DNA of 24,480 nt from Candidatus Eiseniibacteriota bacterium (GTDB lineage Bacteria > Arandabacterota > Arandabacteria > JAGLYR01). Position numbers and translations under genes: made by a program. Shown here piece by piece: positions 1 through 6,075 of the stretch; the first letter of the stretch is position 1; the number at the start of each line of letters is the position of its first letter. The stretch spans positions 1-24,480 of the forward strand of contig JAGLYR010000019.1 of assembly GCA_023132135.1 (NCBI GenBank), given 5' to 3'. The notes beneath the pieces were generated by a model. It saw nothing but the letters and a program-made list of their open reading frames with translations. It made no database searches and had not been told where the DNA came from.

Positions 1-34
1 CTCTTGTCCGGGATCTATTCTCTATTAGCTACTT

Positions 35-94
35 CTCTATTGCTCTGCCTGGACTGTGTGCGAATCCATCCGGATTCGTGCATAGTCCAGGCTA
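35..94 (-). repeat. Palindromic intergenic element, copy A
   Basis: Arms at 47-67 and 72-92 pair around a 4-base loop with about three mismatches in 21. The element begins exactly at the TAG stop (92-94) of the glycosyltransferase gene. Beyond the stem, + strand 35-52 matches the 18-bp tail shared with the copies near 16,624 and 19,015 (CTCYATTGCTCYGCCTGG; this copy differs at two Y positions). There is no T-run after the stem on the transcribed strand, so a classical intrinsic terminator is not supported. It resembles REP-type repeats. Bases 1-34 show only AT-richer sequence with short TCTATT-like motifs and no gene. Confidence 0.7.
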
Positions 95-1177
95 CGGCAT
101 CCATCCCCGGTCCCGGTAAAGACCGTAGAGCGCACTCACCACCGAAGCCGCGTCGTGATACTTCACAACCCACCCCCGCCCTTCCTTCCCCTTCCGCTCA
201 CGGTAGCCGCGATCTTCGACCAGCTCAATCAGCTTCTGCTTCAGCGTCTCCCGATTTACATTGATGAAGGGATGGTCCGGCATGAAGGCTTCGAGATCCT
301 CTCGCATCTCCGTACACGTGGCGATTTCCATCGAGAGTGTCTCCAGGGAGTTCACACCGTAGCCCACCCCACCCATGTCCCCTACCTGGTCGATGGCGAT
401 ATCGCACGTCATCTTGGTTTCCAACGCCTCCTGGTGGGATCGTCCCTCAATCAGGACAAGTTCCACCGGGTAATCTCTTTCCAACTCCTTCACCTGACGG
501 ATGATGATATCGCTCCCCTTGAATCGGCGGTTCCTCGGCGCGTGGCAAACGCGGACTCTCTCACTTCCCTCCTGGCGTTTCGGCTGAAACCTCTCCGTCT
601 CGAAAGGCATGTAGAAGAACTGGATGCTCGAATGCAGAGCCAAGTGGTCAAACTCGCAGGTCAGATTAAAATCGCTGAGCGCGTCCACCTCGGGAATCAG
701 GCCCCGTTCCCGCAGGTCCGTTCCCAGGTAGTAGCACACGAGTTTCTTGCCCCTGCGTTTCAGCTCCTTGAGAATCCGGCAATCGCGGAAGAAGCCGATG
801 CCCGACTCCAGATGGTAGATGTCATAGTTCAGGAGATCGTATCGTTCGATGGCTTCGTAGATCGGACGTTCCCACAGCCGATCCCGGAGACGGAACAGAA
901 CGTTTTCGAAGGGACTCCGCGGCTTCCATACGCGAAGACCCTCTTCCGTCGACCACTTGGGTCGGCCCCTGTGCAGCCAGGACACAATGTCCTTCATCCT
1001 CATGTCCAGTCTCGTCCCCTTGACAAAGGGGAGATGGAGACAGATGTCCTCATCGTACCCCTGCGCGCACTGGGCCAGAGTCACCATGCGGCTCTCGTGG
1101 CCGAAGCGGCGATGCATCTTGACAAAGGTCGAAGCCGTGCCGACCCAGTTCTGGTCGCAAAGATGAAGAATCCGCAT
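92..1177 (-). CDS. GT-B fold glycosyltransferase (GT4-like)
   Basis: Predicted cytoplasmic sugar transferase of 361 residues. The N-terminus MRILHLCDQNWVGTAS resembles the first beta strand and glycine loop of GT-B enzymes. Near residues 280-300, GVNSLETLSMEIATCTE resembles the donor-binding acidic region of GT4 enzymes, though the usual E-x7-E is not clear-cut. An open frame continues upstream to 1246, but that stretch overlaps the amidohydrolase gene and does not look like a GT start, so ATG at 1177 was chosen; this leaves 16 bases after the upstream TAG. The Shine-Dalgarno is weak (GGA six bases before ATG). This is the last gene in the window, followed directly by palindromic element A. 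Fold assignment is fairly safe; donor and acceptor are unknown. Confidence 0.75.
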   Translation of the reverse strand: MRILHLCDQNWVGTASTFVKMHRRFGHESRMVTLAQCAQGYDEDICLHLPFVKGTRLDMRMKDIVSWLHRGRPKWSTEEGLRVWKPRSPFENVLFRLRDRLWERPIYEAIERYDLLNYDIYHLESGIGFFRDCRILKELKRRGKKLVCYYLGTDLRERGLIPEVDALSDFNLTCEFDHLALHSSIQFFYMPFETERFQPKRQEGSERVRVCHAPRNRRFKGSDIIIRQVKELERDYPVELVLIEGRSHQEALETKMTCDIAIDQVGDMGGVGYGVNSLETLSMEIATCTEMREDLEAFMPDHPFINVNRETLKQKLIELVEDRGYRERKGKEGRGWVVKYHDAASVVSALYGLYRDRGWMP

Positions 1178-1193
1178 TTCAGGTCCGTTTCCA

Positions 1194-1919
1194 CTAGCCG
1201 GAAATGACCGACAAGACCGTCTCCCGGCAAATCCACCGCCGCTCATTCTCCGCGAGGTCCAGCGCGTCGATTACTCCCAGGTACATCTTCGGATGCCCAA
1301 TTGGGTAGTCACTGCCGAAGATGACCCGCTCGGCGCCCAGATCATCTATCACCCTGCGAATCAACCAGTATTCCCGAATTCCTTCCATCCCGAGCCACAC
1401 ATTCCGGAGGTTCCCGGAAGAGAGCGCCTGGCAGGTGGCCTTTACCAGATCCGGTTGGTCTCCTCCCATGTGAGCGAAGACAAACCGGACCCCGGGGTGT
1501 TTTCGCGCCGCTTCCAGCGCGTACCGATAGCTGGCCATTTCCTGCCACCGACCGCAGTGAACCAGCACAGGCAGGTTCCGCTCCTCCGCATACTCCAGGA
1601 AAGGCTCGCACCGCTGATCCGTGATCCGGATCTCGTCGCATGACGGGTGGAACTTGAGACCTGAGACCCTCGAACCCCACTCTTCCAGTCGCTGCAGTCC
1701 GCCTTTGTCAGCAGGGTTGACCCATGCGAAAAACCAGTACCGGAGCCGGGCGCGTTCGATTTCCCGAAGCACAAGCTCGTTGTCCCGCAGGTCGGTGGCC
1801 GTCACCACGGCTCCCTCGAAACCACAGCTGCCCAGCACCTCATCGGTACGATCCAGCCCGACTTCCAGGCCAAAGAAACGTTCGCTCCACCTGCCGATGT
1901 GAATATGTCCATCAATCAT
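1194..1919 (-). CDS. Amidohydrolase family 2 metallohydrolase
   Basis: A 241-residue TIM-barrel hydrolase of the Amidohydro_2 (COG2159) type. Visible metal and active-site residues are H5 and H7 in the N-terminal HIH motif, K89/H91 in GLKFHP, H121 in VLVHCG, H150 in FAHMGG and D204 in FGSDYP, so the site looks complete. Known relatives are decarboxylases and hydrolases; the substrate here cannot be read from sequence. In this cluster a role in trimming or deacylating a sugar intermediate is possible but only inferred. The start was chosen at 1919 because the HIH motif must sit at the very N-terminus. That ATG is the last of four near-identical ATGs in a 37-bp tandem array. The ancestral start probably overlapped the FemAB-like gene's stop at 2027-2030. 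A TTG at 1952 would add 11 residues encoded entirely by repeat DNA. Confidence 0.82.
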   Translation of the reverse strand: MIDGHIHIGRWSERFFGLEVGLDRTDEVLGSCGFEGAVVTATDLRDNELVLREIERARLRYWFFAWVNPADKGGLQRLEEWGSRVSGLKFHPSCDEIRITDQRCEPFLEYAEERNLPVLVHCGRWQEMASYRYALEAARKHPGVRFVFAHMGGDQPDLVKATCQALSSGNLRNVWLGMEGIREYWLIRRVIDDLGAERVIFGSDYPIGHPKMYLGVIDALDLAENERRWICRETVLSVISG

Positions 1920-2052
1920 CCTGACACCATTCCCAACCGATATGTCCATCAATCATCCCAACACCATTCCCAACCGATATGTCCATCAATCATCCTGACA
2001 CCATTCCCAACCGATATGCCCATCAATCATCCCGACACTATTCCCAACTGAT
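1905..2052 (-). repeat. Four-copy 37-bp tandem repeat over a translation start
   Basis: Units lie at 1905-1941, 1942-1978, 1979-2015 and 2016-2052. Units 1 and 3 are identical, unit 2 differs at two bases, and unit 4 (nearest the upstream gene) differs at four. On the minus strand every unit carries GGGATGATTGATGG or CAGGATGATTGATGG, so the array holds ATGs at 2030, 1993, 1956 and 1919. Only the ATG at 1919 opens the amidohydrolase. The other three each open a mini-ORF of 14 codons (MIDGHIGWEWC, then QDD or WDD) ending at 1986, 1949 and 1912. Each mini-ORF ends in a TGA that overlaps the next start within ATGATTGA. The FemAB-like gene ends inside unit 4 (TGA at 2027-2029). Confidence 0.95.
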
Positions 2053-2998
2053 ATGCCTCCCTCAGAAACGGGGTCGAACCCCACTTCCCCTTGAACCGGA
2101 GAAGGCCGGGATTGGGCACCCCCCCCAGGGAACTGGTGCCCAGATCATAGTAGGCGGCGCCCCACCTGATCGCGGCAAGGATCGACTCCGCCATCACTGC
2201 GTCCGCCGGCCGATACCGACCGGCGCCCTCCACATGGCACAGGTAGAAGTTCATCACCACGCGCTGATTGCAGAGAAAAATGAGAGCACCACCCAACACA
2301 TCTCCCTCCCGGTAGGCCAGCAGCAACTTGAGACGATCCGGAACCAGTTCGAACAACCGGCGGAGCTGGGCCAGTGTGTGAGTGGGCCTGGCTCCATGCC
2401 TCAACCGATTTTCCTCGAGAATCGGGTAGAACAGATCGAGGTCTCCCGATTCACGGACCACCATGCCTGCCTCCTGTGATTTCCGAACCGCCTTCCGGGC
2501 GCTGGCCTGCCATTGTTCCTTTACTCCGTCCTCCCCCCCCTGAAGGGGAATGACGTCCGTTACCTCGTAGCGGAATCTGTCGAATCCCTTTGACAGCAGA
2601 ACAAATTCCATCAGCTGATTGGGACTCCGCATGTAGATACCCGGAGCATGCGTCAGCTCAATCCCGTCAATCTTCTGCTCCCGGCACCATACCAACAGGC
2701 TGTCGACGAGAGCCTCGACAGTCTCGTAGCTCTCGCCCCCGCGCAGAACGAAACCACCAAAGGACCCGCCCCAAGGCGACACAAGAATCACCTCACCGTC
2801 CCGATGCATCAGGGCTCCCGGCAGAAGCGCCAGAGTTCTGCCGGAGCGCCGGAACAGGAGAGACCGCGAATCCACATCTCCCGGCTCATGGTAGGCCAGG
2901 AATTTCAAACTGTGAAAGAGGGTGCCGTTGTTCGAGTCCTCCACGAACTCGTCCCATGCACCTGCATCTTCGGCCGGTACTTCGACGATTTCAATCAT
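2027..2998 (-). CDS. FemAB/GNAT-like acyltransferase
   Basis: A 323-residue protein resembling the FemAB-like half of the GNAT superfamily (Acetyltransf_6 type). Supporting segments are QASARKAVRKSQEAGM near residues 160-175, LGGALIFLCNQRVVMNFYLC in the core, and a C-terminal YYDLGTSSLGGVPNPGLLRF followed by KGKWG, which resembles the substrate-closing end of lipid II aminoacyltransferases and related enzymes. Family members transfer an acyl or aminoacyl group to an amine. Next to an aminotransferase and a formyltransferase, an amino sugar is a plausible acceptor, but this is inference. ATG at 2998 was chosen because upstream frame lies in the formyltransferase gene; GGAG sits 13 bases before it. 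The stop lies inside the 37-bp array, so the last few residues are encoded by repeat unit 4. Confidence 0.75.
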   Translation of the reverse strand: MIEIVEVPAEDAGAWDEFVEDSNNGTLFHSLKFLAYHEPGDVDSRSLLFRRSGRTLALLPGALMHRDGEVILVSPWGGSFGGFVLRGGESYETVEALVDSLLVWCREQKIDGIELTHAPGIYMRSPNQLMEFVLLSKGFDRFRYEVTDVIPLQGGEDGVKEQWQASARKAVRKSQEAGMVVRESGDLDLFYPILEENRLRHGARPTHTLAQLRRLFELVPDRLKLLLAYREGDVLGGALIFLCNQRVVMNFYLCHVEGAGRYRPADAVMAESILAAIRWGAAYYDLGTSSLGGVPNPGLLRFKGKWGSTPFLREAYQLGIVSG

Positions 2999-3032
2999 GC
3001 GGGTTTGCAATCTCCGGACTAGCCCGTATTTC

Positions 3033-3977
3033 TTACCATTCCAATTCCGAGGGATCCAGTCCAAGGGAAACCCCGGCGCGCCGCAACACCTTCCATGCCA
3101 GCCTGGGCTCCCCGGAATCACGCTGAACCTCCTCGACCAGCAGGTATCCGGACCCTGTGGAGACGACCACTCCTTTCCCAGGCCGACAGCCAACCACGGT
3201 TCCAGGGAAACAGTCCGGCAGTTCGCTCGGGAGGCAGCTCGTCCTCCAGACGGTAAGCTTCCGTCCCCGGTACAGAGTCCACGCACCCGGGTAGGGCCTC
3301 GACAGGGCCCGCACCTGATCGTGAATCCGGGCGGCGGGCCTCGCCCAGTCAATCCGGGCGTGGGCCGGAGTGACAAGCGGGAAGCACATGGCCCGTTCTT
3401 CATCCTGGGGTGTACCCTCAACCGGGCCTGCCTCCATCCGATCTACGACTTCCATGACAAGTCCCGGGATATCCAACTGAATCCGCTGGTACAGCTCACC
3501 CGACGTTTCGTTTTCCCCGATCGCGTATTTCCGTTGGGCGATGACGGGTCCCGAATCCACACCCTCATCGATGACGTGAATGGAGAGCCCCGCTTCTTTG
3601 TCCCCGTTCATGATAGCCCACGCCAAGGGTGCGCGGCCGCGGTATCGCGGCAATAGTCCCGCATGGATGTTGATGAAACCCCGACGCGGGATTTCCAGCA
3701 GGGACGGCCGGAGAATCGACAGGTACCCCACTACTACTCCCAGATCGACGTTCCATCCGCGAAACGTGGCGAGGAACTCCTCGTCGATCTCTTCCGGGGT
3801 TTCCAGGGGAACCCCGGCCTCGCCCGCCAGCGCGCGCACCCGTGCAGACCATTCGGGATCAGAGAGAACGCTGTCCTCCGGGTGCGCAACGATCCCTACT
3901 ACCTCCCTGCCCCCGGAGAGCATCGCTTCCAGCGGTCCGCAGGCAATGGACCTGTGTCCGAAGTAGGCAATCCTCAT
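3033..3977 (-). CDS. Formyltransferase, probably sugar N-formyltransferase
   Basis: A 314-residue enzyme with the Fmt/ArnA-type fold using a 10-formyltetrahydrofolate donor. The catalytic triad is visible as N103 and H105 in NIHAGLLPRYRG and D141 in DEGVDSGPVI. The C-terminal third (from about residue 207, ARIDWARPAARIHDQ) resembles the OB-fold domain of methionyl-tRNA formyltransferase. Housekeeping Fmt is normally beside peptide deformylase. Here the gene overlaps a DegT aminotransferase by 4 bases (ATGA at 3974-3977), so N-formylation of a nucleotide-linked amino sugar is the better guess. GAGG eight bases before the ATG supports the start. The stop is TAA at 3033-3035. Family is secure; substrate is inferred from context. 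Confidence 0.85.
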   Translation of the reverse strand: MRIAYFGHRSIACGPLEAMLSGGREVVGIVAHPEDSVLSDPEWSARVRALAGEAGVPLETPEEIDEEFLATFRGWNVDLGVVVGYLSILRPSLLEIPRRGFINIHAGLLPRYRGRAPLAWAIMNGDKEAGLSIHVIDEGVDSGPVIAQRKYAIGENETSGELYQRIQLDIPGLVMEVVDRMEAGPVEGTPQDEERAMCFPLVTPAHARIDWARPAARIHDQVRALSRPYPGAWTLYRGRKLTVWRTSCLPSELPDCFPGTVVGCRPGKGVVVSTGSGYLLVEEVQRDSGEPRLAWKVLRRAGVSLGLDPSELEW

Positions 3978-5086
3978 CCCCGCGCCCTCACCGCCTCACT
4001 CAATGCATCGCACACCTTCGCCACGTCTCCCGTCGTCATCGCAGGGTACAGAGGGAGAGACAGCGTCTTCCGGAAAGCCCAGTCCGAGACAGGCAGCTGT
4101 CCCTCCCGGTATCCGTACTCCCGCCGGAACAGAGGTTCCCGGTGCAGCGCGTAGGTCCCAATGGTCGTTTCCACTCCCAGATCCCTCATCCTCTCGATGA
4201 GCCCATCTCGCTCCACGTCATCCCCCACACTCACTACAAGAGATTGGTGACAGTCCCGGCCGTGTTCGAAGGAGGGTAGCATCAGCACCCCTTCAACTCC
4301 GCCCAGCCGGGCGCGGTATTGCTTCACAATCTCTTCCTTGCGCGCGATGATTTCATCCAGCCGTCCGAGTTGGCCCAACCCCAACACCGCGCCAATCTCC
4401 GTCATGCGGTAGTTGAAACCGGCCGAGGTGAATTGCAGACGCCCCGACGCCGTGGGATCGGCGCCGTGGGATCGGAGACTGCGAACCCGCCGGCACAGAT
4501 CGCGATCCGACGAGGCAATCGCCCCTCCCTCGCCTGTGGTGATGCTCTTCCTGGGATGGAAACTGAAACAGCCAGCACTGCCCAGCGTCCCGCACTTGGC
4601 GCCGTTGACGTGCGAGCCCAGAGCGCAGGCTGCATCTTCTATGATAGCCAGCCCATTCTCGCGGGCAACCTTCCCGATTGCATCCATCACGACCGGCCGG
4701 CCGAAAGCGTGGACCGGAAGGATGGCCCGCGCGCGGGGCGTGACACATGCCCGCGCTGCCTCCGGATCCATGTTGAGGGTGCCTCGCTCCACATCCACAA
4801 GGACGGGGACCGCACCGCAGTGAATCACAGCATTGGCCGTGGCTGGAAACGTGAAATCGGAAACGAGAACCTCATCGCCCGCACCAATTCCTGAGGCCAG
4901 GAGCGCCAGATGAAGAGCGGCGGTCCCGGACCCGACCGCAACCACCTCACCATCTCCAACATAGCCGGCCAGGGCCTCCTCGAATTCACCGACCTTCCGT
5001 CCCTGGACCAGGAAACCCGAGGCGAGTACTTCGTCGACGGCTCGGATATCCTCCTGGGCAATCTCCGGCACCGTGAGCCTAATCAT
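3974..5086 (-). CDS. DegT/DnrJ/EryC1 sugar aminotransferase
   Basis: A 370-residue PLP enzyme that would transfer an amino group, usually from glutamate, to a keto-sugar nucleotide. Visible features are SGTAALHLAL at 53-62 (phosphate-binding loop), EDAACALGS at 150-158 with D151 facing the pyridine nitrogen, and FSFHPRKSITTGEGG with Schiff-base K180. A C-terminal LPLYPAMTTGDV is typical of the family, and the length is normal. The gene overlaps the SDR gene upstream by 8 bases and the formyltransferase downstream by 4. GGAGG lies just before the ATG. The adjacent SDR plus this enzyme and the formyltransferase form a logical keto-sugar, amino-sugar, formamido-sugar series. Which carbon is aminated is not visible. 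Confidence 0.93.
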   Translation of the reverse strand: MIRLTVPEIAQEDIRAVDEVLASGFLVQGRKVGEFEEALAGYVGDGEVVAVGSGTAALHLALLASGIGAGDEVLVSDFTFPATANAVIHCGAVPVLVDVERGTLNMDPEAARACVTPRARAILPVHAFGRPVVMDAIGKVARENGLAIIEDAACALGSHVNGAKCGTLGSAGCFSFHPRKSITTGEGGAIASSDRDLCRRVRSLRSHGADPTASGRLQFTSAGFNYRMTEIGAVLGLGQLGRLDEIIARKEEIVKQYRARLGGVEGVLMLPSFEHGRDCHQSLVVSVGDDVERDGLIERMRDLGVETTIGTYALHREPLFRREYGYREGQLPVSDWAFRKTLSLPLYPAMTTGDVAKVCDALSEAVRARG

Positions 5087-6047
5087 CCTCCTCCATTCCT
5101 ATCCGCCGGTACCACTCGATGGTCCTGAGGAGTCCTTCTTCGAGATCAACCTGCGGCCTGTACCCGAGGATATTCTGCGCTTTCTTGATGGAGGGGATTC
5201 TCAGTTCAACATCCGGGTAGCCGATCTCGTCGAACACGACAGGTGAGTCCGACGCCGAGAGTCGTTTGATCTGTTCGGCCAGGTGCGCCGTCGTAATGGT
5301 GGCTCTCGGATTGCCAATGTTGAAAACGTGACCCACGGCCTCTTCCTTTTCCAGGCAGAGCAGCGCCCCGGCCACCATGTCATCCACGTAGCACCACGAA
5401 CGGATCTGGTTCCCGTCGCCGTGGATCAGGATCTCCTTACCCTTGAGAGCCCGCACGACGAAAACGTGGATAGCCCCGATCCCGACCTGCTGCGGCCCGT
5501 ACACGTTGAAAGGACGGATGGTCACGGTCTGGATCCCGTGCTCCTTGTGATAGCTGTAGGTCATGTGTTCTGCGGCCAACTTGCTCACCGCATAGGTCCA
5601 GCGGGATTCACCAACCTCTCCCAGCTGAGTGGCGGTGTGCTCCTCCGCTTTGTAGACGTAGCTTCCGAAGACCTCACTTGTAGAAAAATCCACCATGCGG
5701 CTAACCTTGTGCTCCACGCAGGCATCCAGTACGTTCAGGGTGCCGAAGAGATTGACTCGCATGCAGTGACTCGGCATGGACATGACCATATCGACACCGG
5801 CAATGGCCGCCAGGTGCACAACGATATGACTTCCTGCAATGGCCTTGCTCACGGCTTCACGGTCCAGAACATCTCCCCAGATGACCGTGAGATTGGCATG
5901 GTTCTCGAGACTCGCATGCTTCAGAGCGTTGCGGTGGCCATTGTCGTAGATCACAACCTCGTTTTTCTCCACAAGTCTCTTTGCGAGCTGGGACCCGATG
6001 AACCCGGCGCCCCCGGTCAGCACAATTCGTTTGCCTTCTATGGCCAT
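5079..6047 (-). CDS. NAD-dependent epimerase/dehydratase (extended SDR)
   Basis: A 322-residue nucleotide-sugar enzyme with a Rossmann fold. TGGAGFIGS at 11-19 binds NAD, FSTSEVFG at 121-128 carries the catalytic Ser/Thr, and Y152 with K156 (YAVSK) form the YxxxK pair. RPFNVYGP and RSWCYVDDMV are typical of UDP-sugar and dTDP-sugar SDRs. It could be a 4-epimerase, 4,6-dehydratase or decarboxylase; the motifs do not separate these with confidence. GAGG seven bases before ATG supports 6047. It heads the SDR, aminotransferase, formyltransferase, FemAB-like block and overlaps the aminotransferase by 8 bases, which suggests it supplies or reshapes that enzyme's substrate. Confidence 0.9.
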   Translation of the reverse strand: MAIEGKRIVLTGGAGFIGSQLAKRLVEKNEVVIYDNGHRNALKHASLENHANLTVIWGDVLDREAVSKAIAGSHIVVHLAAIAGVDMVMSMPSHCMRVNLFGTLNVLDACVEHKVSRMVDFSTSEVFGSYVYKAEEHTATQLGEVGESRWTYAVSKLAAEHMTYSYHKEHGIQTVTIRPFNVYGPQQVGIGAIHVFVVRALKGKEILIHGDGNQIRSWCYVDDMVAGALLCLEKEEAVGHVFNIGNPRATITTAHLAEQIKRLSASDSPVVFDEIGYPDVELRIPSIKKAQNILGYRPQVDLEEGLLRTIEWYRRIGMEEDD

Positions 6048-6075
6048 CGCCAGTCCTCTCCCCTGTCACACGTCC

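Noticed and set aside
1905-2052. 37-bp repeats as a CRISPR array
   Set aside because: Units are directly adjacent without spacers, and the sequence is gene-end and gene-start coding DNA.
3000-3421. N-terminal extension of the FemAB-like gene by 141 codons
   Set aside because: The extension overlaps the formyltransferase in another frame and is Arg/Pro/Gly-rich without family similarity.
3033-3977. Housekeeping methionyl-tRNA formyltransferase (fmt)
   Set aside because: The fold fits, but there is no peptide deformylase neighbour and the gene overlaps a sugar aminotransferase; sugar formylation is preferred, though not proven.
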